Shown one piece after another: positions 43,288-52,189 of a stretch of DNA of 58,059 nucleotides (its first letter is position 1; each line of letters starts with the position of its first letter). Source of the stretch: Cyclobacteriaceae bacterium (GTDB taxonomy: Bacteria > Bacteroidota > Bacteroidia > Cytophagales > Cyclobacteriaceae); assembly GCA_020436085.1 (NCBI GenBank), contig JAGQYM010000026.1, positions 1 to 58,059 of the forward strand. The letters are read 5' to 3'. Below the pieces are notes generated by a model that ran no database searches, was not told the origin of the DNA, and saw only the letters and a list, made by a program, of their open reading frames with translations. Position numbers and translations under genes: made by a program.

Positions 43288-43318
43288 TTGGCAGTTCCTC
43301 TTTAAACAAATAGCTTTG
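43288..43318 (+). promoter_or_regulatory. Promoter of the arginase-fold gene
   Basis: TTG at 43288-43290, a 20-base gap and TAGCTTTG at 43311-43318, a full TAnnTTTG match. The ATG at 43335 follows 17 bases later. The -7 box lies inside a 26-base palindrome (43300-43325). Confidence 0.7.
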
Positions 43319-43325
43319 TTTAAAG
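43300..43325. promoter_or_regulatory. 26-base palindromic operator overlapping the promoter -7 box
   Basis: CTTTAAACAAA (43300-43310) and TTTGTTTAAAG (43315-43325) are perfect 11-base inverted arms with spacer TAGC. It covers the -7 element and probable transcription start, as a repressor site would. As RNA it could also form a hairpin, but the 5' arm lies upstream of the predicted start. Confidence 0.65.
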
Positions 43326-43334
43326 CCGAATCAA

Positions 43335-44495
43335 ATGGATTTAACCATACTCTTTTCTCCGATTGATGAATCCATTTACCAAGACATTGATGATCCATCT
43401 GCACTTGTTAAAAGTATCCGGATTTTTGGAGACAAGATGCCAGACTACAGCAATGCACAAATTGCCATTTTTGGAATCAATGAGGCCCGAGGCACCACGT
43501 CAAACAAAGGATGTGAGCACGGTGCGGATGAAATTCGAAAAAAGCTCTACCGCTTAAAGAGAGGCACTGGCAAAAACAACATCGTTGACCTCGGCAATCT
43601 TAACCCGGGCATAGACCTGGATGAGACTTACGTCCGGGTAAGCGAAGTCTGCCGCATACTTTTAGAAAAAAATGTGCTCCCCCTTCTTCTCGGTGGTTCT
43701 CATGACCTTGACTATGGGCAATACAAAGGCTATGAGGAGATGGACAAACTGGTGAACCTGCTTAACGTTGACGCTTACCTGGATCTGGATGACTCAGAAA
43801 GAGCAGACGCCACTACCAAGCACATCAACAAGATTCTCTTGCATGAACCAAACTACTTGTTTGGGTACACACACCTTGCTCATCAAACTTATTTAATCGA
43901 TCCTACCTCGGTAGCGATTCTGGAGAAGTTGTACTTCGAGGCCTATCGCGTGGGGCATCTTCGAAGCAACCTGGCGGAAATGGAACCCGCCATTCGCAAT
44001 GCGGACATGGCTTCGTTTGATATCACCGCCATTAAATCAGCGGATGCACCGGGCAACGCAAACGCTCAGCCATTTGGCTTGACCGGAGAAGAGGCATGTC
44101 AGATTTGTTGGTATGCAGGCACGACCGAGAAGCTAAGCTCAATCGGATTCTACGAATACAATCCTTCATTGGATGACGTGCAAAAGAAAACTGCTTCTGT
44201 GATTGCTACGATGATCTGGTATTTCATCGAAGGATTCTACCATCGCAAGAGCGAACAAAATTTTAAGAGCAACGATTTTCTGAAATACACTGTGTCCATG
44301 CCGGTAGAGCCCGAGATTCTAACCTTCTACAAAAGTAAGTTTACTGAAAAGTGGTGGATGGAAGTAAATCATCATAGAACCAGTGACCGCTACGCTCGAG
44401 CGAGCATAGTACCTTGCAGCTACAAAGATTATCAAACAGCAACTGGTGGAGACGTGCCAGAGCGATACATTTCCACTTTGTCCAAACTAATCTAG
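43335..44495 (+). CDS. Arginase/formimidoylglutamase-fold protein with altered metal ligands
   Basis: 386 residues. The arginase-fold motifs are recognisable: PLLLGGSHDLDYGQY, then LLNVDAYLDLDD where the usual D-A-H-x-D has Tyr for His, and MASFDITAIKSADAPGN where the usual S-x-D-x-D has Thr at the second Asp. Two of the six metal ligands are thus replaced, so manganese binding and ureohydrolase activity are doubtful. It is commonly annotated in Bacteroidota as formimidoylglutamase or arginase family, and I recall it near gliding or topoisomerase genes in some genomes; those are not here. A palindromic promoter precedes it and a lipoprotein gene follows. Confidence 0.75.
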   Translation: MDLTILFSPIDESIYQDIDDPSALVKSIRIFGDKMPDYSNAQIAIFGINEARGTTSNKGCEHGADEIRKKLYRLKRGTGKNNIVDLGNLNPGIDLDETYVRVSEVCRILLEKNVLPLLLGGSHDLDYGQYKGYEEMDKLVNLLNVDAYLDLDDSERADATTKHINKILLHEPNYLFGYTHLAHQTYLIDPTSVAILEKLYFEAYRVGHLRSNLAEMEPAIRNADMASFDITAIKSADAPGNANAQPFGLTGEEACQICWYAGTTEKLSSIGFYEYNPSLDDVQKKTASVIATMIWYFIEGFYHRKSEQNFKSNDFLKYTVSMPVEPEILTFYKSKFTEKWWMEVNHHRTSDRYARASIVPCSYKDYQTATGGDVPERYISTLSKLI

Positions 44496-44546
44496 TTTGT
44501 CAGTGGCTTGACAAACTACCCGACAACTTCAATTGTTAATTGTATC

Positions 44547-45281
44547 ATGAAAAAAAACCTATTCCCCCTCTTGCTCCTCGCTATTCTGGTTTCATGCGAA
44601 AACAAATTGTCAGACCCACAAAAGATTGTTGACAAAACCATTGAGGTTTCAGGAGGATCTAAATATCAGAAGTCGGTAATTGAGTTTGATTTCAGAGGTC
44701 GGCATTACATCGCGCAGAGGGATGGCGGCAAGTTCTCCTATGAACGAATATTCGAAGACACCACAGGAACGGTTCATGACTATGTTACAAATGATGGATT
44801 TCGCAGGGAGATTAATGGAGATGAAGTTGTCGTTCCGGACTCTATGGCCACAAAATACACTTCGTCCACTAATTCAGTTAATTATTTCGCACTGCTCCCT
44901 TACAGCCTCAACGACCCTGCAGTCAACAAAACTTTTTTGGGGGAGACAGAAATCGAGGGAAAGAAGTATTACAATATCAAAGTGACATTTAGCTCAGATG
45001 GCGGAGGAGAAGACTTTGAGGACGTGTTCCTGTATTGGATCAATCAGGAAACCTTTACGATGGATTACCTCGCATACTCTTTTGAAGAATCTGACGAGGT
45101 GAGTTTCAGATTTCGTGTAGGCTATAACCCGCGAGTTGTAAATGGAATCAGAGTTCAGGACTATATCAACTACAAACCAGAAAACAACACATTAAAAGTT
45201 GATCAGGCAGAGGAACTCTATAAAGCCGGAAAATTAATTGAACTGAGTAGAATTGAGACTGAAAATGTCGTAGTGGAGTAA
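44547..45281 (+). CDS. Lipoprotein of unknown function (DUF6503-like)
   Basis: 244 residues from the ATG at 44547 (MKKNLFPLLLLAILVSCENK, lipobox Cys near residue 17). A longer frame starts at 44508 but would hide the signal. DPQKIVDKTIEVSGGSKYQKSVIEFDFRGRHY and the later beta-rich part (YKPENNTLKVDQAEELYKAGKL) resemble Bacteroidota DUF6503-type lipoproteins, possibly related to LolA/LolB-like folds. The function is unknown. It ends one base before the convergent yicC stop. Confidence 0.7.
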   Translation: MKKNLFPLLLLAILVSCENKLSDPQKIVDKTIEVSGGSKYQKSVIEFDFRGRHYIAQRDGGKFSYERIFEDTTGTVHDYVTNDGFRREINGDEVVVPDSMATKYTSSTNSVNYFALLPYSLNDPAVNKTFLGETEIEGKKYYNIKVTFSSDGGGEDFEDVFLYWINQETFTMDYLAYSFEESDEVSFRFRVGYNPRVVNGIRVQDYINYKPENNTLKVDQAEELYKAGKLIELSRIETENVVVE

Positions 45282-45282
45282 C

Positions 45283-46158
45283 TTAGAGCACATTTCCCAA
45301 TTGCTCTTTAATTTTCTCCAGCTCCTCCTTCATCATCACCACGTGTTTTTGTATTTCAGCATCGTTGGCCTTGCTGCCGATGGTATTGATCTCCCGCCCA
45401 ATCTCCTGGGAAATAAAACCTAACTTCTTACCATTGGACACATTGCTTTTCAAAACTTGCTGAAAATAATCAAGATGTGTTTTCAGTCTTACGCGCTCCT
45501 CATGAATGTCGAGTTTTTCAATATAGAAGATTATCTCCTGCTCTAGTCTGTTCTCATCAAAACCCTCCTCTCCAAAAAAATCCTCAACTCTTCCCTTGAT
45601 ACGCGTGCGTATCTTTTCAACCCGCTTTGGGTCTAAGGTCTCAATGATTGCCAATCCCGACTCGATTGATTCACAATAAGACTCAAGTTTTTTCTGAAGT
45701 GCTTTTCCTTCAGCTAGTCTAAAGTCCTCACACTTTCTGATAGCGTCTTCGATGCAATTTACAACTTGTTGCCACTCTTCAGCATCGATTTCATCACGTC
45801 CATTGTTCTCCAACACATCGGGAGAATTTAATGCCAGTTCAAATAAGTTGTCATAAGGCGCCATCACACGATCAGCAAGCTTTTTCAAAGCACTATAGTG
45901 CGATATAAACAGCTCTTCATTGTATTGCTGTACTGGCACCGATCCGATCCTTTCACACTCAATTGTCACACTTACCTTTCCGCGTTCAAGTTTCTCGGTC
46001 ACCAGGTTTCTTACCTCAATTTCCCTGTCAGAATAATTCCTGGGAAGTCTAATACCCAGGTCCATGAATTTGGAGTTGAGACTCTTCACTTCCGCGGAAA
46101 TCTTTACATCACCAAAAGAGGTAGAGGCTTGCCCAAAGCCAGTCATCGATTTAATCAT
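45283..46158 (-). CDS. yicC: YicC-family endoribonuclease-like protein
   Basis: 291 residues, standard length. The N-terminus IKSMTGFGQASTSFGDVKISAEVKSLNSKFMDLGIRLPRNY and the C-terminal REINTIGSKANDAEIQKHVVMMKEELEKIKEQ (DUF1732 region) are the YicC hallmarks. Family members act in RNA turnover; E. coli YicC promotes degradation of the RyhB small RNA. It follows the propeller-barrel gene 20 bases upstream, so they share a transcript. Its 3' end abuts the convergent lipoprotein gene with one base between. Confidence 0.92.
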   Translation of the reverse strand: MIKSMTGFGQASTSFGDVKISAEVKSLNSKFMDLGIRLPRNYSDREIEVRNLVTEKLERGKVSVTIECERIGSVPVQQYNEELFISHYSALKKLADRVMAPYDNLFELALNSPDVLENNGRDEIDAEEWQQVVNCIEDAIRKCEDFRLAEGKALQKKLESYCESIESGLAIIETLDPKRVEKIRTRIKGRVEDFFGEEGFDENRLEQEIIFYIEKLDIHEERVRLKTHLDYFQQVLKSNVSNGKKLGFISQEIGREINTIGSKANDAEIQKHVVMMKEELEKIKEQLGNVL

Positions 46159-46178
46159 ACCTGTGCTATTGCGGAGTT

Positions 46179-49100
46179 TTAGAAATCAAACCCCAAGGTA
46201 ACAAATATGCGTGGGTCTTTCACCTGATAGTTTTCGACAGGCCATGCAAGATCCAGTTTCATGTAGTAGCCTAACATCATGCTGCGGAAACCGAACCCGT
46301 AGCTGTACAACCATGGATTGAGGAAATCTCGAATTTCAGCTTTGAACGGCTTCCCTTCCACAACACGAGTCTGTGTGCTGGTATTGGAATTTATTGGAGG
46401 TTTTCCTGTCCAGCTTGTGCCGATATCATAGAAAGCAGTAAGCTGCATGTTCCTAAAGAAATTGGAGGTAATCGGTCCACCGGATAATGCCCTGATCAAT
46501 GGAACTCTAAGTTCGGCATTGGCTATAGCAACGCTACTTCCGTATTGGGTTGAATAATTGAACCCTCTTAAGCTTGTGGCAAATTCGGTGAAGATGAGAT
46601 TATCATTGAATTTCTCCGGAACCGGCTGTTGTCCTGGAGGCGGATCGGGAGGCTTAACTACCGCCAAAGGATTATTAGTTCCACTTTGATTGATTGAGTT
46701 ACCAAACCAATTGTCCATGCCTCCCAGCACGTAGTATTTTCTTGAATTACCAAAGAAGCTACCTGCAAAACCCCTCATTGCAAATACGATCTCCTTATAT
46801 ATCTTTTGATAATGTCTGAAATCAAGTGACACCTGACTGAAACTGGCTGTTTTGTCCCCCAATCCTTCATAGTGAAGTAAGCTTATTTTTCCTCTGGTTC
46901 CCTCAATTGTGTTCAACCCTGTTGTCAAGCTATTGTCATAAACCAATTCCATTCGCGAGCCGGCATAGTATTGCTGTTCAGACGCTCTGAACTCCTGAGT
47001 TCCAGGTGCAACTCTATTTCCTCGATCAACATACCTAGTGTAACCAAAGAATGGTTTCAAAGTCAATCGGGTACGAACCGTTAACGGAAGAGATGCACCG
47101 ACCTCAACTTTTTGCCACGAATATTTTTGATCATTATAGTATCCATCCCAAAAAATCACTTTGCGATCAATCCTTGCACTGTAGTCAACCCGATGAGGCA
47201 GATATTGAATCTCTCCATAGATATCTCCACTCTTCCAATCAAACGCTGTCTGAATCCCCCCAAAGAATCGGTAATTTTCAAGCATGTCGTTCATCTGAGT
47301 CTCCAGCCGTACACTAAAACCCCTCAATGGATCGACAACAAAGTTTGTGATCAAATTTTCGTAAGTGAATTTTGGCTCGTAAGGGAACGGTCCTTTGATG
47401 CGAGTAGTCTCGCGGGCCTTCATATAGCGATTAAGGAAAGTCTCTGAAGGTTGGCTCACTCTCGCTGCCTCGTCTTCAAAAACATAGTCTTCCGTATTAA
47501 CTGTTTCGTCCACTTTTATTTCCACTTCTATCTCATCGCTTTTAGCACTCAGTGAATCGGGCTGAGGCTCCGGAGCCTTGACTACTTCATCCTCGAACAC
47601 ATAATTATCGGTATCCACGGAATCAGCGGTCATACGCGGCTGCAAGGTATCTACCTTTATAGGCTCTGGTTCTTCTTTTGGAATAGTATCCGCCCGCTCT
47701 CTTAAACGTGAATTGATCAGCTCTTTAATTGAAATGCCTTTCTGTGGCGCCTCTTGCTTTCGTCTTTCGGTTATTGCCTTGGCTTGTTGCACCTCCTTAC
47801 GTCTGGTAGGCGGTGTAAATACCTGTCGATCAAGATTGAATGGATCAACAAGGAAAATATCTTCTTTTAAATTTTTATCCATCACCAGTGCAAGCGAGCG
47901 GGTATCAAAATTTAGATCATACTCCTTTATACTGGAATTATAATTTGTTACCTGAGAATAGATACCTGTGCTTCTGTCGTATTTGAATATGTTCACGATT
48001 CCCCGTTGATCGCTCAGATAGAATATATTCTGATTGTCTAACGCCAGAGGATAGTAGTCTTTGCTGAGCGTGTTGGTAAGCCTGTGTACAACATTGGTAG
48101 TTGTGTCTAGATCAAACGCGTAAAGATTATAGTTGTTTGGGATATCTTTTATGCCTTTAATAATGGTATTGGTGGTGTCAGTTGTCCTGTTGGAGCTGAA
48201 AACCACCGTATTGGAATTCGGAATAAATGATGGATCGAAATCATCATAGAGATCGTTGGTAAGTCTTCGTGTGCGGTCGCGCCTGCTACTGATCAGAAAC
48301 AAATCATTTTGCCCTTCATAGTCGGCACTTAAAATAGCCAACCTTCCATTTCCTGAAAAATCGAAACTTCTAATGTTACTGAAACGATCCAACTCCCTTG
48401 GCAGTTTGCTCCTTGTGGTCAAATCATAAAGCCAGAATACATATTCACCCTGCTTTACACCAATTACACCAAGCGTATTTTCATCCGCCCAACTTATTAG
48501 CGGCACATTATGATCCACATCCTGCCTGAATACCTTGTTTCCACTTGTGAGGATTGTAATCTCTTTTCCATTTTTTAGAGATTTTATCTTTACCACGAAA
48601 CGTCCGCGGTCATTTTCCGCGTAAGCGATATTGTTTCCATCAGGGCTCAATTTTACTGTGGTAAAAATCACAGACTTCTTGTGCCGTCCGCTTACCCGCG
48701 AAGAGTCTTGTGGTGCAATGTAGCTCTGACTGGCCTTCTCCTCCATCTGTGAATAGTAAGCTTTCCAATCATTGACAAGTTGCTTGAAGCTGATGCCTAG
48801 CGTGATGAGAACGCTCTTCTGCTCGTTTCGAATAACACGAGTGTAATTCAGAATATTGGAAATGCTGCTCTTACCATATTTCTCCACGATGTAATTCCAC
48901 ATCGATTGGCCCACCAACTCAGCTTCTACACCAGTCAGCTTAAGTGACTTGTTGATTTTTTTAGTTCGCACCAGTTGTCTGATGTAGTCGTCCATCTCCG
49001 CATTCCAACCTTTTGATACGTAGCTGGAAGCACCCCGAATGAACCACTCTGGCAAGTTGAGCAACACGGCATTCTGAAACATGTCTTTAAGGCTGCCACC

Positions 49101-49607
49101 AAACATCATCTCGTTCACCATCAACTCAGTCATTTTGTAAATGAGCTGCTCCTTAAACTGATCGACAGTTCCGGGGTGCGCAATTTCTACATATGGTTTT
49201 ATGAATTCAGTCTCTCCCCCAACGTTGAACTCCGTATGATTAAGGCCAACATTGCTTTGTTGTAAGTCAGTCACAGAATTATAGAGGAAGACTTTTGTTT
49301 TGAGATACGGAGGATATCCAATCAGGTCAGTAATGCGATCGAATTCACCCTCGAGGTATTGGATTGCCTCGGTGGCTACTCTTCTTCGATTGTCATAATA
49401 GTAGACATCAAAGTTTTCTGATGTCAGGTATTGCCATTCAAATTGTTTGTATTGAATCCTGTTCTTACCAAAAGTTTCGCGGGCCTGTTGAGCAAAAACT
49501 GATTGACACAAAAAGACAAAACCCAGCGCTGCAACGACTCGAAGCCACACCTGTTTTTGTTCCCGAATAATATTTCTGCTGTTTCCTTTACGCTGCTTTG
49601 CTGTCAT
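46179..49607 (-). CDS. Beta-propeller/D15-barrel outer-membrane protein with degenerate peptidase-MA-like domain
   Basis: 1142 residues. A long N-terminal leader with a helix (VWLRVVAALGFVFLCQSVFAQ) is followed by a peptidase-MA-like domain at about 45-295 (NLPEWFIRGASSYVSKGW) in which the expected H-E-x-x-H reads YKMTELMVNEM, so it is probably inactive. A TolB/WD-type propeller covers about 310-590 (KLSPDGNNIAYAENDRGRF; TNDLYDDFDPSFIPNSNTVVFSSNR). A charged linker holds two copies of D-x-YVFEDE. A C-terminal D15/BamA-like barrel fills about 730-1142 (YVLGGMDNWFGNSINQ; TLGFDF). It may be a surface-exposed or assembly protein. It is cotranscribed with yicC. Confidence 0.8.
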   Translation of the reverse strand: MTAKQRKGNSRNIIREQKQVWLRVVAALGFVFLCQSVFAQQARETFGKNRIQYKQFEWQYLTSENFDVYYYDNRRRVATEAIQYLEGEFDRITDLIGYPPYLKTKVFLYNSVTDLQQSNVGLNHTEFNVGGETEFIKPYVEIAHPGTVDQFKEQLIYKMTELMVNEMMFGGSLKDMFQNAVLLNLPEWFIRGASSYVSKGWNAEMDDYIRQLVRTKKINKSLKLTGVEAELVGQSMWNYIVEKYGKSSISNILNYTRVIRNEQKSVLITLGISFKQLVNDWKAYYSQMEEKASQSYIAPQDSSRVSGRHKKSVIFTTVKLSPDGNNIAYAENDRGRFVVKIKSLKNGKEITILTSGNKVFRQDVDHNVPLISWADENTLGVIGVKQGEYVFWLYDLTTRSKLPRELDRFSNIRSFDFSGNGRLAILSADYEGQNDLFLISSRRDRTRRLTNDLYDDFDPSFIPNSNTVVFSSNRTTDTTNTIIKGIKDIPNNYNLYAFDLDTTTNVVHRLTNTLSKDYYPLALDNQNIFYLSDQRGIVNIFKYDRSTGIYSQVTNYNSSIKEYDLNFDTRSLALVMDKNLKEDIFLVDPFNLDRQVFTPPTRRKEVQQAKAITERRKQEAPQKGISIKELINSRLRERADTIPKEEPEPIKVDTLQPRMTADSVDTDNYVFEDEVVKAPEPQPDSLSAKSDEIEVEIKVDETVNTEDYVFEDEAARVSQPSETFLNRYMKARETTRIKGPFPYEPKFTYENLITNFVVDPLRGFSVRLETQMNDMLENYRFFGGIQTAFDWKSGDIYGEIQYLPHRVDYSARIDRKVIFWDGYYNDQKYSWQKVEVGASLPLTVRTRLTLKPFFGYTRYVDRGNRVAPGTQEFRASEQQYYAGSRMELVYDNSLTTGLNTIEGTRGKISLLHYEGLGDKTASFSQVSLDFRHYQKIYKEIVFAMRGFAGSFFGNSRKYYVLGGMDNWFGNSINQSGTNNPLAVVKPPDPPPGQQPVPEKFNDNLIFTEFATSLRGFNYSTQYGSSVAIANAELRVPLIRALSGGPITSNFFRNMQLTAFYDIGTSWTGKPPINSNTSTQTRVVEGKPFKAEIRDFLNPWLYSYGFGFRSMMLGYYMKLDLAWPVENYQVKDPRIFVTLGFDF

Positions 49608-49654
49608 CCCTTTACCAATCTGTGCCTCAGGGACTTAATCTGAAGATAAATGCC

Positions 49655-50722
49655 CTATCGGAACATCGAATATAACGATTTGAGGCGACTAATATTTGCC
49701 TCTTGATCCAATTTGCCGTACCCAATTAGGTAATCAGCAAGTTGCCCCGAAAAATAAGGAGCCAGGCTCACACCTTTAGTACCTAACCCATTAAATATCA
49801 AAATATTTTCATTCAACGGACTCACGCCAAGTAGGGGACGTCTGTCTCCTGTCGCGGGCCTGATACCCCAATCTTGGTGAGCGACTTCGAAAGGAATTCT
49901 TAAAAGGTCGTCTAACTTCGTTTCCAATTCTTTCCTGGCCGCCTCGGTCACTCCTTCACTCACTCTTTTTAGATCATACGTTGAGCCAACTTTATATTCC
50001 ACACTCGTCATTTGAATCAAATAGGCTCCCCGATTAAATATCTTTCTTAATTTTTCCTTTAGCAATACAGTCAGCACTTCACCTTTCAAGGGTTTTAGAT
50101 TAAGTGAGCCAAAGTATTTACTGTTCAAGCCGTGAACGCCAACACAAAAAACTATTTTCTTAGCTTCAGTGTCATCATATAACAAAGTCGAATCTGAGCT
50201 TTTGATCTTTGCCTCATCAAACACCTCTTCTTTGTAGCTTTCGCGCTGAATTAAATCCTTTCTGACAGCATCCAGCAAGATCGATGTGGAGATGTAACCG
50301 GCTCTTTCCACTTCAATACCTCCCAGGGGATCTTTTACCTGATCAGCATATGTGTCCGGTGGAAGAATTTTGAGCCCATACATTTCGAATGAACCGTCAC
50401 TTGTTCGCGCGATCCAATCATTTTGCTCGCCTACAGATCTGAAAGGTGTATACACCGGAGTAACATGATAGAAATTGATCCCATATTCCTTTTCAAGACC
50501 TGAATAAAACTCATGCAGATAAGGAAAAATTAAGTCAGCTTTCCAACTTCTAACTACTCTTTTTCCGGTGACCGGATTGAACAATCCTGCTGCAACGGCA
50601 GTAGCCCGATTGCGCCTTGGCTGATCATAAACCAGAATCTTTTTACCCCGTCTCAGCAGTTGAACCGCAAGGCAACAACCCGCTAGTCCCATGCCTACAA
50701 TGATATAGTCGACTTTCTTCAA
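49655..50722 (-). CDS. FAD-dependent oxidoreductase, DAO (glycine/D-amino acid oxidase) family
   Basis: 355 residues with a TTG start (50722) reading KKVDYIIVGMGLAGCCLAVQLLRRGKKILVYD, a Rossmann FAD motif G-x-G-x-x-G. GLFNPVTGKRVVRSW, VFCVGVHGL and the end HQDWGIRPATGDRRPLLGVSP...LGTKGVSLAPYFSGQLAD are typical of DAO-like enzymes. The substrate could be an amine or D-amino acid; ThiO- or MnmC-like roles are possible but unproven. The propeller-barrel gene follows 47 bases downstream on the same strand. Divergent from the MBL hydrolase gene. Confidence 0.8.
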   Translation of the reverse strand: MKKVDYIIVGMGLAGCCLAVQLLRRGKKILVYDQPRRNRATAVAAGLFNPVTGKRVVRSWKADLIFPYLHEFYSGLEKEYGINFYHVTPVYTPFRSVGEQNDWIARTSDGSFEMYGLKILPPDTYADQVKDPLGGIEVERAGYISTSILLDAVRKDLIQRESYKEEVFDEAKIKSSDSTLLYDDTEAKKIVFCVGVHGLNSKYFGSLNLKPLKGEVLTVLLKEKLRKIFNRGAYLIQMTSVEYKVGSTYDLKRVSEGVTEAARKELETKLDDLLRIPFEVAHQDWGIRPATGDRRPLLGVSPLNENILIFNGLGTKGVSLAPYFSGQLADYLIGYGKLDQEANISRLKSLYSMFR

Positions 50723-50819
50723 TTTATTTAATGCGGCTGCAAGTTATTCATTCAGCCTCAATGGCTTTAAATAACATCAACTTAAGAAGGGTTTTTTCAG
50801 ATTATTCATTGCAGGGTGA

Positions 50820-50827
50820 TAACTTTG
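50820..50827 (+). promoter_or_regulatory. -7 box of the MBL hydrolase promoter
   Basis: TAACTTTG is a full TAnnTTTG match, 12 bases before the ATG at 50840. It overlaps a longer in-frame GTG start (50816), which is therefore unlikely. No TTG is found at the right spacing. Confidence 0.45.
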
Positions 50828-50839
50828 ACATCCGAAAAC

Positions 50840-51487
50840 ATGATACAGATACAAATCTTCACATTCAATCCCTTCGAAGAGAACACGTACGTAGCTTACG
50901 ATGAAACCGGTGATGCCATCGTGGTGGACCCGGGCTGCTACGAGCGTGAGGAAAAGGAAGAACTTGATGAATTTATCAAAAAGAATCAGTTGAATGTAGT
51001 GTTGCTCGTCAACACACATTGTCACATTGATCATGTGTTGGGCAACGATCACATTAAAACAAAGTATAAGGTTCCGTTTCTCATCCATAAAAGAGAAGAG
51101 CAAATGCTTCGAGCCGTAAACACCTATGCGGGTAACTATGGTTTCTTTGAATATCGTGAGGTGCAACCAGATAAACTAATTGACGATCGGGACGAGATTA
51201 CTTTTGGCGATAGTAAATTCAATATCATTTTTCTGCCCGGTCATTCCCCTGGTCACGTTGGCCTTTATAACCAAGATCAAGGTATTCTACTAAGTGGGGA
51301 CGTGTTGTTTCAAAACAGCATCGGAAGAACAGACCTGCCTGGTGGTGATACGGACACACTTCTTAAAAGCATAAAAGAAAAACTCTTTGTGCTACCCGAA
51401 GATGTAGTTGTGTATCCGGGCCATGGACCGACTACAACCTTAGGAGAAGAAATGCGATCGAATCCTTTTTGTGCAATCAAACGCTGA
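50840..51487 (+). CDS. Metallo-beta-lactamase-fold hydrolase (glyoxalase II-like)
   Basis: 215 residues from the ATG at 50840 (MIQIQIFTFNPFEENTYVAYD). The zinc motif is complete: NTHCHIDHVLGND (H-x-H-x-D-H), PGHSPGHVGLY, LLSGDVLFQNS and VVYPGHGPTT. FNPFEENTYV and the short C-terminus (MRSNPF) fit the small hydroxyacylglutathione-hydrolase-like group common in Bacteroidota. The glutathione-binding domain of true GloB is absent, so the thioester or other ester substrate is unknown. It overlaps the pssA start codon by one base (TGATG). Confidence 0.88.
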   Translation: MIQIQIFTFNPFEENTYVAYDETGDAIVVDPGCYEREEKEELDEFIKKNQLNVVLLVNTHCHIDHVLGNDHIKTKYKVPFLIHKREEQMLRAVNTYAGNYGFFEYREVQPDKLIDDRDEITFGDSKFNIIFLPGHSPGHVGLYNQDQGILLSGDVLFQNSIGRTDLPGGDTDTLLKSIKEKLFVLPEDVVVYPGHGPTTTLGEEMRSNPFCAIKR

Positions 51488-52167
51488 TGATTTTGACCCG
51501 ACATATTCCAAATGCACTCACGCTTTGCAATCTGGTATGCGGGTGTATTGGAATTCTGTTGATCAGACAAGACATAACTTACGGAGCATACCTGGTGTGG
51601 ATCGCATGTGTGTTCGATTTTTTTGACGGCTTTGCTGCTCGTGCCCTGAATCACTCTTCACCCATCGGCAAGGAACTCGATTCGCTTGCCGATATGGTGA
51701 GCTTTGGCGTTCTGCCTTCGATGGTAATGTTTGCAGCGATGGAAAGGATCAACCCAGCAAGCCCATTTAACTATAGTGCTTTTGTTATCGCAGCTTGCTC
51801 TGCCTTGCGCCTGGCAAAGTTTAATATTGATGAAAATCAAAAAGACAGTTTCGTTGGCTTGCCAACTCCAGCCAGCGCACTATTTATCACGGGTATTGTT
51901 TTTCTTGGCACACCATTCACTGCGATCACAGAATCACACTATGGACTGACTATTATCTCAATCGGCATAGCAATGCTAATGGTGTCTCCCCTTGACCTCT
52001 TCGCTCTTAAATTCAAGAATTTCACTTGGGCTGACAATAAGTTAAGGTTTACCTTTGTATTACTGTCTGTATTATTAGTGAGCTGGAAACAGGCGGCAGG
52101 AATACCACTTGCAATACTACTGTATGTTGTGTTGTCGTTAGGAGAAGGAATACTTTCAAGAAGATAG
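51487..52167 (+). CDS. pssA: CDP-diacylglycerol-serine O-phosphatidyltransferase
   Basis: 226 residues from the ATG at 51487, which overlaps the hydrolase stop (a longer frame starts at 51469). The CDP-alcohol phosphatidyltransferase signature is exact: DFFDGFAARAL then eight-residue spacing to G-K-E-L-D-S-L-A-D (D-x2-D-G-x2-A-R-x8-G-x3-D-x3-D). About eight hydrophobic segments follow. IPNALTLCNLVCGCIGILL and DMVSFGVLPS are typical of PssA. It forms phosphatidylserine, the precursor of phosphatidylethanolamine. porU follows 22 bases later, so pssA-porU-porV may share a transcript. Confidence 0.92.
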   Translation: MILTRHIPNALTLCNLVCGCIGILLIRQDITYGAYLVWIACVFDFFDGFAARALNHSSPIGKELDSLADMVSFGVLPSMVMFAAMERINPASPFNYSAFVIAACSALRLAKFNIDENQKDSFVGLPTPASALFITGIVFLGTPFTAITESHYGLTIISIGIAMLMVSPLDLFALKFKNFTWADNKLRFTFVLLSVLLVSWKQAAGIPLAILLYVVLSLGEGILSRR

Positions 52168-52189
52168 ACCCAAAACATCATTTTGTGCC

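Noticed and set aside
50761-50899. Short plus-strand ORF (ATG at 50761, about 46 codons) before the MBL hydrolase
   Set aside because: It runs across the promoter and into the hydrolase in another frame and encodes nothing recognisable.
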